Source: Planctomycetota bacterium
Lineage (GTDB): Bacteria; Planctomycetota; PUPC01; JACPCR01
DNA length: 64,000 nucleotides
Direction: 5' to 3'
Assembly (NCBI GenBank): GCA_016179685.1
Contig: JACPCR010000074.1
Location: 1 to 64,000, forward strand
Shown: positions 16,337-24,803 of the stretch, piece by piece
Layout: every line of letters begins with the position of its first letter
How positions within the stretch are numbered: position 1 is the stretch's first letter
Notes under the pieces: generated by a model
Told to the model about the DNA's origin: nothing
The model's database searches: none
Seen by the model: only the letters and a program-made list of their open reading frames with translations
Position numbers and translations under genes: made by a program

Positions 16337-17926
16337 TTAGGGTTGTGCGGACGACTCCGCCTCTCCGAGGCAGAGGAAGAGATTAGCAGAAGCGCCCACG
16401 TAAAGCCTTCCGCTGGCGAGGGCGGGGCTGGCGATCACCTCGGCCTTGTCGCCCAGCCAGGCGTCGAGACCGAGGGTCCAGACCCTTCGGCCGGTAGCGC
16501 GGTCGAGAGCCAGGATGCGCCCGTCCGCGCTGCCGAGGTAAAGGCGGTGGGCGTCGAGGGCTGGGGAGGAGTAGACGACGGAGCCGACCTCGGCCTGCCA
16601 TCGCAGCCGCCCCGTGCGGGCATCCAGCGCATACACGCGCCGGTCCCAGCATCCGAAGAAAACCTCGTTGCCGTCCGACACGAGGCTGCCGCCGACCCCG
16701 TGCTCGGGCCGGAAGCTCCATAACTCCAGGCCGGAACGGGCATCGAGGCAGAAGACCTTGCCGATGGCGGGGCCTTGGTCCTGGCCGAGGGAGGCGCTGG
16801 AGACGCCGAAGAAGACGCGGCCGTCCGATACGGCGGGATCGCCCCAGGCCGACGCTTCGAGTTGTTTTTCCCAGAGGACGCGCCCGCTATGGGCATCGAC
16901 GGCGAGAAAGGCGGGCCGGTCATATGCGCTCCCGGCATAGAGGATGCCATCGTCGACTGCCGGGGAGACGTCGACGTGGTAACCCGGACGATGCCACAGG
17001 GGCTTGCCGGACTCGGCTTCAAGGCCATAAAGCCCGTCCTCACCAGCTCCGAAGAAGACGCGGCCGTCCGATACGGTCGGGGAGGACTCGGCATGACTAG
17101 CGACTTCGAACTCCCAGAGGATTCGGCCGGTGCGGGCGTCAAGGCATCGCATGCGGGAGCGGGTATCGAGATGGAGGCCTTCACCGGCGTAGACGCGGCC
17201 CCCGGCGACGCAGGGGGATGAGAAGACCTGCTGGTCCGTGGGTGTGCGCCAGACCTCCTGGCCGGTGAGCGCGTCAAGGCAAGTGATGCTGCCGGTGCGC
17301 TGGAAGACGTTGGCATTGGCCCCGCCGAAGAAGACGCGTCCGCCGGCGACCGCGGGAGAGGAGGAAAAGTCGGCCACGCGGGTCTCGGAATCGTGGAAGG
17401 TCCAGAGAACACCGGGCTGGGCCGGTCCCGGTTGGCCGTCCTGCGCTCCCATTCTACGCAAGTTGAACCGGAACATGGGCCAGTCTTCGGCGGCCGCAGT
17501 CGGAGCCGGTTGGAGTGTCAGAGGAGACGCGCTGGAAGCCGGGGTGGGGCCTGCGGTGATCGGGGCAAGGGTATCCGGACCATTTCTCGAGTAGGCCGCG
17601 AGGGCAATCCAGGCGGCAGCCAGGACGACGGCAGCAGCCAGCACGGCCACGGTCATGGGGCGGCCGCGCCAGCATTGGAGTTGGGCCCGCAATCCTGCGC
17701 GCCAGTAACGGGCGCTGAAGAGGGCGCCGAGGAGTCCCAGGAGTGCGAGCAGGACTTGTGGAAAGATGGAAAGGAGGGCCTGGAAAGGCCCGATGAGTTG
17801 GGGAACAATGGCGAAAGCGGGCCTGGCGCTCAGGAGCAGGGCGATGAAGAAGCCTGCGAAGGCGATCTTCGAGGGCGTACGGGGGAGGCGGCATTCGAGC
17901 CTTCGGCTTCGGTAGGGAGCGTCCAT
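16337..17926 (-). CDS. Membrane-anchored PQQ-type beta-propeller protein
   Basis: Protein of 529 residues. Three hydrophobic segments at about 21-40, 48-71 and 92-111 anchor it, and a Pro/Ala/Ser-rich linker (115-147) leads to a PQQ/YVTN-type propeller (about 149-529). The propeller repeats the unit SSPAVAGGRVFFGG...GSITCLDALTG.EVWR about eight times, as in pyrrolo-quinoline-quinone-dehydrogenase-like and BamB-like proteins. No catalytic PQQ-binding residues are identifiable, so it is probably a structural or binding propeller on the outer face. The ATG at 17926 overlaps the stop codon of the upstream VCBS gene as TAATG, so the two are translationally coupled. A longer leftward reading frame exists upstream but lies inside the VCBS gene. 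Confidence 0.85.
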   Translation of the reverse strand: MDAPYRSRRLECRLPRTPSKIAFAGFFIALLLSARPAFAIVPQLIGPFQALLSIFPQVLLALLGLLGALFSARYWRAGLRAQLQCWRGRPMTVAVLAAAVVLAAAWIALAAYSRNGPDTLAPITAGPTPASSASPLTLQPAPTAAAEDWPMFRFNLRRMGAQDGQPGPAQPGVLWTFHDSETRVADFSSSPAVAGGRVFFGGANANVFQRTGSITCLDALTGQEVWRTPTDQQVFSSPCVAGGRVYAGEGLHLDTRSRMRCLDARTGRILWEFEVASHAESSPTVSDGRVFFGAGEDGLYGLEAESGKPLWHRPGYHVDVSPAVDDGILYAGSAYDRPAFLAVDAHSGRVLWEKQLEASAWGDPAVSDGRVFFGVSSASLGQDQGPAIGKVFCLDARSGLELWSFRPEHGVGGSLVSDGNEVFFGCWDRRVYALDARTGRLRWQAEVGSVVYSSPALDAHRLYLGSADGRILALDRATGRRVWTLGLDAWLGDKAEVIASPALASGRLYVGASANLFLCLGEAESSAQP

Positions 17927-20547
17927 TACTGGGCCCCTCGTATTCCAGTTTCCAGGGCAGCTTTCGGACCGGTAGGGTCGGGCCTCGACGCGCCTGCGCT
18001 GCTGTCGTCGGGCCCGATGACCCCTGGCCCCAAATCGAAGCGAAGGGAACTGGCCCCGAGCAGGACCTCCTTCTCGAGTAGGTCGCCGCTGGTCAGGAGG
18101 ACGCTGAAACGGTATCGGCCGGGCACGAGGGCGAGGAAGACCTCGGGCGGCTCCTGGGAGCAGAAATTCTGGACGAGGCCGCAAAAGCGGAGGCCGAGGG
18201 ATTGACCGGAGGAGTCTTGGACCCGGACGAGGACGCCGGGTGCACAGGAAGGCGGCAGGCGAAGGCGAAGCGCCGGGCGTCGAGCCAGGGAGCGTGGCGG
18301 CTGGCTCACGAGGATGCCCGAGGTCGTCTCCTCGCCCGTGACGAGGATGTCCAGGTCCCCGTCCCCGTCGAAATCGGCGCAGGCGATGCCCGTCGCCGAA
18401 TGAGTCCACGGGAATCGGTCTAGGCCAGAGGAACAAGTATGGTCGGCGAACCGGCCATCGCCTTCCTGGAGGTAGAGCCGCAAAGGCTGGTCGGTGAAGC
18501 CGACAACGAGGTCGAGGAGTCCGTCGGCATTGAGGTCGGCCCAGGCTGCGGTGCGGGCCTGGCCCGGAAGGTTCGAGAGGTCTCCAGCTCGGTCCGTGAC
18601 CTCCGTGAAGGTCAGGTTGTTGTTATTGCGGAAGAGGCGGGAGCGGTCCTTCTGCGGCACGAAGAGGTCGAGGTCCTCATCGTGATCGAAATCGCCGAAA
18701 GCGACACCGAGCTTATGCTCATTGCTGCAGGGGTAATCGATGCCGGAGCGGTCCGCGATGCGGAAACAATGGCCGTCATCGTTGCGGGCGAGGAGGCCTC
18801 GGCCGAGGTTGTAGAGGAAATCGGGGAAGCCGTCGGCGTCGAAATCGGCCAGGGCGAGGAAATCGCCGTTACCGGCCCCGAGCCCTTTGGGGCCCAGGCC
18901 CCAGGAGACGCTGGCGTCTTCGAACCATCGGGGCCCCCTGCTCTGATTCAGAAAGAGGTGAATGCCATGCTCGCCCTGGGTGAGAAGGATGTCGGGGCAG
19001 CCGTCCCCGTTGGCATCGAGCCAGCCGGCGCCTTCGGGATTCAGGGGAGCGAGGGGTGGAAGGAGAGCGGCGTCGTTGCGGAATCGGCCCTGATCGTTTG
19101 TCCAGAGGGCCGGCGTGGAATCGAAGAGGTCGGGGTCGCCGTCCGCGTCGTAGTCTGCCCATGAGGCGCAGCGGCTGCCGCCCCGGATGCCCGCGTCCGC
19201 CGTGGCGTCGGTGAAATCACCTAAGTCGTTTCTGAACAAGCGGTTGCCGGCGGTCGACCCCACGAGGGCATCGAGATCGCCGTCGCCGTCGTAATCGGAC
19301 CAGGAGACGCTGCAGGCCTCGGAATCCGTATGGGCAAGCGGAATGGAACGGACAAAAAGGCTGCCGCGGTCGGGCCTGAGGCGATCGATGAGAAGCGATC
19401 CATTTTCCGGAGCGTCGTAGACGAGGAGGGTAAGTCTGGAGACTCGATGGCGATGGAGGAGCGGGGAGGTGAGATCCCAGTCGGAGGCGGCGCACTTGAA
19501 GGACCGTGAGAGGAGGCCGATATCGATGTCGCGGACCCATGGCCCCGGTGGGAGCACGATAGGCGCGCTTTCGAAGAACTGCGCGTCCGGCTCGGTCGTC
19601 AGCGCCCAGGCGATGCGGATGGGCTGCTCGCCGGTCTGCCTCGCGTCAAACAGGAATCGCCCGGCCTGGGTCAAGTCCGCCGCGAGGGTGCGGCTCACCG
19701 CGATCTTGTCGTGGGGGCCGCCGCGGTATCGGACCTCGAGGCAGACGCCTCGGCTGGCCGTAACGTTCGAGGCCTTCACTTCCGCTGGATTGCCCCACGT
19801 CTCGACTCGCCAGTCCGCGAAGGCCTCCAGAGCGTCGGGCTCGTCGGGCCCCGCAAAGACGCCTGCCGTACCCGCCGCTGGACCGGCCGGCGTCGACCCG
19901 GCCGGCACGTTTCGGCCAAGCAGGTCCTCTCGGGTGAGCGCCGGCAGCTTCGTGTCCGCCGCAGGAGATGCCCTCCGCCCGGCCAGAACATCGGCGACCA
20001 GGGTGCGCAAATCTTGCGTGCTGCCGGAAAAGGTGCGGTTCAGGTGAACCTCGATATGGGTGAACTGCCACCAGACCCGGCCTGGACCGGGCTGGAGGTC
20101 CCCGAAAAGTTGAAACCAGACGCCGCCCGCGTGGCCGAGGCATGCCAGTTTCTGGTTCTGAATGTCATAGAAGAAAAGGGCAGGCTTTCCGACGGCGAGG
20201 CGCTGCATCAGAGCTTGGGGAAACCAGGACTGGCCGATGCCGATGTTCATCTTGATCTGCTGAAAATCGCATTCGCCTTTAAGAGTGCGGCTCACGCGGG
20301 CGACGGCGGTGCGACTTTCGGCGTCTACCGACTCGATTTCGGCCTCGACGACGACCTTGGAAGCGTCGAGTATCTCCTGCACGCTGTAGACTCGCAGGAT
20401 GAAGGCCTCGGCCATCGAAGAAAAAAGAAGTCCGAGGACCAGTACGTGGGCACGGAAGTGCGGGCGCGCTTCCGTGCCCGCGTAGTCTTGGCAATCCCTC
20501 CTTTCAGGGATTCTGCGGAGGCGGAGCTCAAGTGCTCGTTCATACAT
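17926..20547 (-). CDS. Secreted protein with N-terminal metal-type domain, carbohydrate-binding-like domain and VCBS/FG-GAP propeller
   Basis: Protein of up to 873 residues. A hydrophobic segment at about 34-48 (HVLVLGLLFSSMAEA) is a signal peptide preceded by an unusually long N-region. Residues about 50-200 form a beta-rich secreted domain. About 235-405 resembles a CBM11/galactose-binding beta-sandwich. About 410-750 is a VCBS/FG-GAP propeller with seven calcium-loop motifs: DYDGDGDLD, DYDADGDPD, DANGDGCPD, DFDADGFPD, DFDHDEDLD, DLNADGLLD and DFDGDGDLD. This resembles integrin-alpha/CRTAC1-like surface proteins; calcium binding is likely. The start at 20547 is doubtful, because a strong palindrome (20445-20482) lies within the first 35 codons and no in-frame ATG follows before the signal. 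It is coupled by TAATG to the PQQ protein downstream. Confidence 0.82.
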   Translation of the reverse strand: MYERALELRLRRIPERRDCQDYAGTEARPHFRAHVLVLGLLFSSMAEAFILRVYSVQEILDASKVVVEAEIESVDAESRTAVARVSRTLKGECDFQQIKMNIGIGQSWFPQALMQRLAVGKPALFFYDIQNQKLACLGHAGGVWFQLFGDLQPGPGRVWWQFTHIEVHLNRTFSGSTQDLRTLVADVLAGRRASPAADTKLPALTREDLLGRNVPAGSTPAGPAAGTAGVFAGPDEPDALEAFADWRVETWGNPAEVKASNVTASRGVCLEVRYRGGPHDKIAVSRTLAADLTQAGRFLFDARQTGEQPIRIAWALTTEPDAQFFESAPIVLPPGPWVRDIDIGLLSRSFKCAASDWDLTSPLLHRHRVSRLTLLVYDAPENGSLLIDRLRPDRGSLFVRSIPLAHTDSEACSVSWSDYDGDGDLDALVGSTAGNRLFRNDLGDFTDATADAGIRGGSRCASWADYDADGDPDLFDSTPALWTNDQGRFRNDAALLPPLAPLNPEGAGWLDANGDGCPDILLTQGEHGIHLFLNQSRGPRWFEDASVSWGLGPKGLGAGNGDFLALADFDADGFPDFLYNLGRGLLARNDDGHCFRIADRSGIDYPCSNEHKLGVAFGDFDHDEDLDLFVPQKDRSRLFRNNNNLTFTEVTDRAGDLSNLPGQARTAAWADLNADGLLDLVVGFTDQPLRLYLQEGDGRFADHTCSSGLDRFPWTHSATGIACADFDGDGDLDILVTGEETTSGILVSQPPRSLARRPALRLRLPPSCAPGVLVRVQDSSGQSLGLRFCGLVQNFCSQEPPEVFLALVPGRYRFSVLLTSGDLLEKEVLLGASSLRFDLGPGVIGPDDSSAGASRPDPTGPKAALETGIRGAQ
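20445..20482. repeat. AAGTGC-core palindrome inside the predicted 5' end of the VCBS gene
   Basis: GGGCACGGAAGTGC (20448-20461) pairs with GCGCTTCCGTGCCC (20466-20479) around GGGC, with one wobble, and the pairing extends three bases further on each side. On the coding strand a strong AAAGGAGGG lies just upstream of it (about 20499-20491). The element either sits inside the signal-peptide N-region or lies in the leader of a gene whose true start is further in. Confidence 0.75.
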
Positions 20548-20840
20548 AAGTGATTAATCCAACAGCAGTTAGAGAGAGTCCGGGTAACTTCTCAATAAGT
20601 TAGGGTAGGTTGAGACAGTCGTATATATAACTGACACCTTTCAACTTCTCCGCCGGGTGCCCGCGCAGCGGGCGCTGAGAAGCTACTCCCTTAGACTCTA
20701 ATGGGACGGGTCCTGAAAACAGGTTCCCTCTCACGTCCCAACTTTATCCTCCCCTAGGGATCCCGTTGGGACGTTGGGAGGAAGCACTTTCATAGGGACA
20801 GGTCCGGGAGATGCTGGCGCGCTGGCGGTTTCACCGCCGT
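20548..20840. other. Intergenic region with 17-mer copy and nested hairpin
   Basis: About 290 bases without a gene. It contains TTCTCAATAAGTTAGGG (20589-20605), a nested hairpin with outer arms CTTCTC/GAGAAG (20645-20650, 20677-20682) and inner arms GCCCGC-GCA-GCGGGC (20659-20673), and the inverted copy (20756-20779) of the GC-rich sequence at 2950-2972. The nested hairpin is 3' of the leftward YdjY-acylphosphatase gene and might act as its terminator. Confidence 0.55.
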
Positions 20841-21812
20841 TTACTCGGAAGAGGGCCGGATCGTGAATTCGCCAAGTTTTTCCTCAGCGGCTGTCTCCAG
20901 AGCCTCGATATGCTCGACCTTCGAGCCGCGGGGCCCCCGGGTTATTTTCTCCTCGAATTCCTTCAGGGCGCCTTCCGGCCCCTGCGCGACCAGTTCGACC
21001 TCTCCGGATGGAAGATTTCTGACCCAGCCACGGAGGTCCAGAATGAGGGCGGTCCTCTGGGTAAAGGCCCGGAAGCCGACGCCCTGAACGCGGCCTCGGA
21101 CGACCCAGTGGATTCGGCGCTCGCCCGGTGCGATGGACCCTGCTTCCTCGCGGCGTGGAATCCGGAGGATGAGCGTGATCGGCGTGCCTTCCGCAGGTAG
21201 CGATTCAAGCCGGGCCTGATAACGGCCGTCATCCCGGCCAGCCTCAAGGGGATTCTGCACGAGCACCGAAGGGTCGAGGTGGTGAAGGGAAATCAAATTC
21301 CTCGTCAGAACAGCTTTGAAGGTCATCTCGCCCGTCTCAGGATGCCGAGCGGGTTGCGACCCCGTGAAGGCCCACTCGACGGGCGTCATGGCCTTCCCGG
21401 TGGCGGTATCCGTTATGAAGTCTTCGACGGCGCTCTGCCGGGTGCGGCCATCCTGCTTCCACGAGACGAAGATGCGGATGGGCGGGCCCCGGGGAAGCGA
21501 TTCGTGGCCGCCTTCCTGCCGGGCCGGCGACCCGGGCTCGAGTCCGATGGAGACCAGCGCCTCGCGAAGGGCGAGGGGGTCCGCGTCGGACACGAACAGG
21601 GTCTCGTATTCCTTTCCGCCGCGGCAGCAGGCGATGTATTCGATGACGCCTTTGAGCTGCTCGTAGACGCCCTGGCGGGCCACACGGGCATCGAAGCTGA
21701 CCTGTCCGGCGGCCTGGTCCACCTGAAGTGTGCTGGAATCAGGGGCCGCGGAGACCAGGGCCAGGGCTACAAATGGGGGGATGGTGAAAAGCCGCGGGAG
21801 CAGGAGAAGCAT
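20841..21812 (-). CDS. Secreted YdjY-domain / acylphosphatase fusion
   Basis: Protein of 323 residues. It opens with a signal peptide (MLLLLPRLFTIPPFVALALVSA, cleavage near SAAP). Residues about 25-210 match the YdjY-type domain: GGKEYETLFVSDADP, PIRIFVSWKQDG, AVEDFITDTATG and VEWAFTGS are its usual stretches. The last 90 residues are a complete acylphosphatase: VVRGRVQGVGFRAFTQR holds the catalytic arginine in GVGFR, and GWVRNLPSGEVELVAQG holds the catalytic asparagine. Acylphosphatases hydrolyse acyl phosphates and are normally free, cytosolic, 90-residue enzymes. Here the domain would be exported. The ATG at 21812 has GGAGAG upstream; a longer frame starting further right lacks any signal. 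Domain assignment is from motif recognition. Confidence 0.82.
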   Translation of the reverse strand: MLLLLPRLFTIPPFVALALVSAAPDSSTLQVDQAAGQVSFDARVARQGVYEQLKGVIEYIACCRGGKEYETLFVSDADPLALREALVSIGLEPGSPARQEGGHESLPRGPPIRIFVSWKQDGRTRQSAVEDFITDTATGKAMTPVEWAFTGSQPARHPETGEMTFKAVLTRNLISLHHLDPSVLVQNPLEAGRDDGRYQARLESLPAEGTPITLILRIPRREEAGSIAPGERRIHWVVRGRVQGVGFRAFTQRTALILDLRGWVRNLPSGEVELVAQGPEGALKEFEEKITRGPRGSKVEHIEALETAAEEKLGEFTIRPSSE

Positions 21813-21961
21813 GGAATCTCTCCGATATGGCTCACACGGACGGAAGCGCCGATCCGATTGCAAGGAGTCACTCTCGTTTACGAATCCTAGCGATTCCGGG
21901 TGAAAAACTGTCACTTTCGTATCAGGCGATTGTAAGAATTGGTAAAGGGGCGCGGCGTAAG

Positions 21962-21981
21962 AGAAGCGCTGGAGCGCTTCT
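21962..21981. terminator. Perfect eight-pair hairpin overlapping a stop codon
   Basis: AGAAGCGC-TGGA-GCGCTTCT forms a perfect stem. Its right arm covers two bases of the stop codon of the leftward membrane-protein gene, the same placement as the larger palindromes. The core AAGCGC is the wobble version of AAGTGC. Confidence 0.6.
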
Positions 21982-22450
21982 ATACGGGGAAACGAACCGT
22001 CCAGCTCCAGGCATAGAGGGCGAAGGCGACGGGGGTATAGAGCCAATAATCCCGGGGCATGATCCACCACCAAGCCGGGGCGTGCCAAGGAATCCGATCA
22101 CGACGGAATCGCTTCAGGCCGAAGGCCGGGTTGAGGACGAACCAGAGGAAGTCTTCAGCAATCCAGAAGAGAATCATGAACGAGAGGATACGAGCTTCGG
22201 CCCGGAGGGAGGGACTGAGCAACCCGATGGCAAAGGGAAAATGCAGGAGGAAAAAGATAAAGAGCAGGAGGTAGAAGTGGTAGCCCGTAAGAGGTTTCGA
22301 GCCGAGCAGCCATCGTGTCCACCCGCCTTCGATGCGCCAGGTGGGAAGACTGGCGGCCCAGCCATGGGGCCCTTCGATCTGGATTTCCACCAGGGCGAAG
22401 AGCCCGGCGGTGAGGACCACTTCGGCGAGGAAGAGGAAGTGCGCGGACAT
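21980..22450 (-). CDS. Small integral membrane protein of unknown function
   Basis: Protein of 156 residues with about four hydrophobic segments (6-22, 56-80, 88-106 and 135-150). It is rich in Trp and aromatic residues: WWWIMPRDYWLY lies near the C-terminus, and GYHFYLLLFIFFLLHFPF forms the second segment. I do not recognise a family. No cysteine pairs or catalytic motifs stand out. It lies in a run of leftward genes but is separated from both neighbours by more than 100 bases. It ends in a hairpin. A start at 22450 without a ribosome site fits the first hydrophobic segment. Confidence 0.6.
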   Translation of the reverse strand: MSAHFLFLAEVVLTAGLFALVEIQIEGPHGWAASLPTWRIEGGWTRWLLGSKPLTGYHFYLLLFIFFLLHFPFAIGLLSPSLRAEARILSFMILFWIAEDFLWFVLNPAFGLKRFRRDRIPWHAPAWWWIMPRDYWLYTPVAFALYAWSWTVRFPV

Positions 22451-22566
22451 GGGAGAAAGGAGAAAGGCAGCTTCTCAATGTGACAGGAAGAAACGGGGGT
22501 TGGGGCGGCCGGGGTGAGGGAGAACCTTCGACCAACTCGGTGCAGAGCGAACGAGGCGACTTGAAT

Positions 22567-23841
22567 CTACCAGGCCTTCTGGAGGCGGCCCAGCCAGTAG
22601 GCGCAGAGCCACGCCGCCGGCACCTCCGGGGCGAAAATATTGAGCACCGGCTTCAGCTCCAGCGGCAACTTTCCGTCGTCCCACCACCACCGCATGCTGT
22701 CGTCATCCATTCTGGCCAGGATGCGCTGGGCAGGCTGGTCGGCCCGGTCATCGAGTCCGTGTGTGCGTGCGAGCAGGCCGAGGCAGGCGGCGAAGGCGCA
22801 GCAGATCGACCTGTTCGGGTAGGAGGTTGAGGAAACCCAGCGTCTGGCTCCCGGCTTTGCCGGCGCCTGCCAGGAGTAGGTTTTTCTGTCCTCGGGCGTC
22901 ATCCAGCGGTCCGGGTAGGGCGTGAAGGCGTGGAGGGCGGTTTCGTAGATGCCGCAGCGGACGAGGCCGCCCCCGTCGAGTGAGGCCTGTGCGGCAACCC
23001 AGTATTCCCGGATAAAGTTCTTCCAGTCGGCATCAGCGGCGAGGTCCGTCTTGAGCCAGTAATCGGAGAGCAGGGCATAGTAGAAGAAGTTGTGGTTGAT
23101 TTCGTAGGGATTGGATGGCCAGGGGAGCTTGCCGGTCCGGAGGAGCTGGCGGACCTGCTCGAAGGCGGCATCGCGGAAGCGGATTTCACCGGTCATTTCA
23201 TAGGCTGCGTGGACGCAAGCGAAATATTTCATGCAACTCGTGTGGGCCGGGTTGTTGATGCGGGCGAGGTGGCCGTGATGATTCATGACCCAATCGTGGC
23301 GGAGGTAGTATTCGCCGTGATCGGCCATGTTGCGGGCCGCCTCGGCCTTTTCCTCCGGCGTGCCGTGCTCACGGGCGAACTGGACATAGAACAGGACGGG
23401 GCATGCAGACTGATCGAAGCTCGTGGTGGGGCCCGCGCGGCCGCCATGCGGCTTGCCGAGCAGGCCCGGCTCCAGTTCACGGCACAGCCGGAAGATGCTG
23501 GAAAGGTCCCGAAAACACTTTCGAGCTGTTTCCAGCGCCTCGGCCTCGCCCGTCGCGCGGTGTCGGAGGAGCTGCGACCAGAGAAACCAACCCGTGGCCC
23601 AGAGGGTATTCTCGCCGTAATACCACTCGGCCAAGGTGGGCGTGGGTGAAGCCGTCCCCCACAGTTCCTCGAGGCTGCGGGTGAGGTAAGGGTGCATCGG
23701 CTCGCCTTCCTGGAACGGGCGACGCGTGTCGTATCGGAGAAGCGAAACCAGCATGCCGCCGGGTCCGCAGGCGACTTCCAGGACCTGGTCGTGGAACGAG
23801 TCGGCCCGGCGGGCCAATAGCTCGGAAGGGGTGTCGCTCAT
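22567..23841 (-). CDS. Predicted helical-toroid protein, operon partner of a PhyH oxygenase
   Basis: Protein of 424 residues, cytoplasmic by appearance. It shows a repeated pattern of paired helices with aromatic ends (LAEWYYGENTLWATGWFLW, NPAHTSCMKYFACVHAAYEM, EINHNFFYYALLSDYWLK), suggesting an (alpha/alpha) toroid like those of glycoside hydrolases, epimerases and polysaccharide lyases. Conserved acids typical of a catalytic pair are not obvious. Its ATG lies two bases after the TAA of the upstream PhyH gene, so the two are co-translated. A longer leftward frame begins inside that gene and is rejected. A role in modifying a sugar-like or small hydrophobic substrate together with PhyH is inference. 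Confidence 0.65.
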   Translation of the reverse strand: MSDTPSELLARRADSFHDQVLEVACGPGGMLVSLLRYDTRRPFQEGEPMHPYLTRSLEELWGTASPTPTLAEWYYGENTLWATGWFLWSQLLRHRATGEAEALETARKCFRDLSSIFRLCRELEPGLLGKPHGGRAGPTTSFDQSACPVLFYVQFAREHGTPEEKAEAARNMADHGEYYLRHDWVMNHHGHLARINNPAHTSCMKYFACVHAAYEMTGEIRFRDAAFEQVRQLLRTGKLPWPSNPYEINHNFFYYALLSDYWLKTDLAADADWKNFIREYWVAAQASLDGGGLVRCGIYETALHAFTPYPDRWMTPEDRKTYSWQAPAKPGARRWVSSTSYPNRSICCAFAACLGLLARTHGLDDRADQPAQRILARMDDDSMRWWWDDGKLPLELKPVLNIFAPEVPAAWLCAYWLGRLQKAW

Positions 23842-23843
23842 GG

Positions 23844-24629
23844 TTACTCCGGCATCATGTGATCGGGTGCGCCGTACCCGGAGGGGATGACGCCCGGAGG
23901 ATTGAGATGATGGATATCGACGCCGCGGACCATGTAGGCCCGGAAGTTGGGCCAGACGCGGAGGTCGCATCGTACGTCGGTGCTGGAGAACCGGAAGGTG
24001 AACCCGACGCGGCGTCGTGTGGAGAGATTGGGGCCGGAACCATGGACGAGGGCGTCGTCATGGAGAGAAATCTCGCCCGCTTTGAGCTCGATGGGAACAG
24101 CGTCCTCAGGGTCGAATTCCCCATCCAGAATCTCCTGCTGCAGGATGTAATGACTCTTCCCGGCGGCACGGTGTCGGAGGAGGGGACCGCGGTGCGTGCC
24201 TGGAACGACGCGAAGGCAGGCATTCTCGCGATCACAGTCGGTGAAGGCGAGGAACACCGTAACGGCTTTCATGGGGCTGAGGGGCCAATACTGTGCGTCC
24301 TGATGCCAGGGGACGACGGTGCCGTCACCGGGCTCCTTGACAAAAAAATGGGAGCCCCAAAGGAAAAAATCCGGGCCGAGCAGGCATTCCACGTAGTCCA
24401 GGATACGAGGATGAGTGCAGAGGTCATAGATGGTGCGATTCCGTTTGTGCCACCAATTGACGAAATTGATGTTCTTGCCCGGCGGCAGGAGAAGGACCAG
24501 CTTCTCGTATTCATCCTGGAGGACGCGGACGCCTGCACCGTCGAAAATACGGAACCCTTTCAAGTAGCCTTCTTCCTCGTAGAGATCCCGTTCTTCGCGG
24601 CTCAGGAGAGGAAGGGTTGCTGGGGTCAT
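23844..24629 (-). CDS. Phytanoyl-CoA dioxygenase (PhyH) family oxygenase
   Basis: Predicted Fe(II)/2-oxoglutarate-dependent oxygenase of 261 residues, the usual length. The double-stranded beta-helix iron ligands are visible as VPWHQDAQYW (H109, D111) and the distal LVHGSGPN (H196), followed by the 2-oxoglutarate-binding arginine in STRRRVGFTFRF. The N-terminal REERDLYEEEGYL and the GSHFFVKEPGDGT stretch are typical. The substrate is unknown; bacterial members hydroxylate lipids, amino acids, ectoine and natural products. It is the first gene of a two-gene leftward operon with the toroid protein two bases downstream. The next gene to the right is divergent. Confidence 0.85.
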   Translation of the reverse strand: MTPATLPLLSREERDLYEEEGYLKGFRIFDGAGVRVLQDEYEKLVLLLPPGKNINFVNWWHKRNRTIYDLCTHPRILDYVECLLGPDFFLWGSHFFVKEPGDGTVVPWHQDAQYWPLSPMKAVTVFLAFTDCDRENACLRVVPGTHRGPLLRHRAAGKSHYILQQEILDGEFDPEDAVPIELKAGEISLHDDALVHGSGPNLSTRRRVGFTFRFSSTDVRCDLRVWPNFRAYMVRGVDIHHLNPPGVIPSGYGAPDHMMPE

Positions 24630-24803
24630 CCCAGCATTGAACCAAAGGGAGACGCCGAGTGCAAGGTTCTCCTCGGATACCCGCTTGACTTGGGCAGCGA
24701 GGGCGGTAGATTTGCAGCTTGGGGCTATGAGAGTCTGAGTCTCTGATGAAATCCGCTGCGGCCTCCAGGCTCGCGGATTTCAGAGCCGCGGTGAAAGGCC
24801 ATC

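Noticed and set aside
16337..18436. Longer reading of the PQQ-propeller gene from 18436
   Set aside because: The extra 170 codons lie inside the VCBS gene and read as Arg/Pro shadow; the TAATG overlap gives a natural start at 17926.
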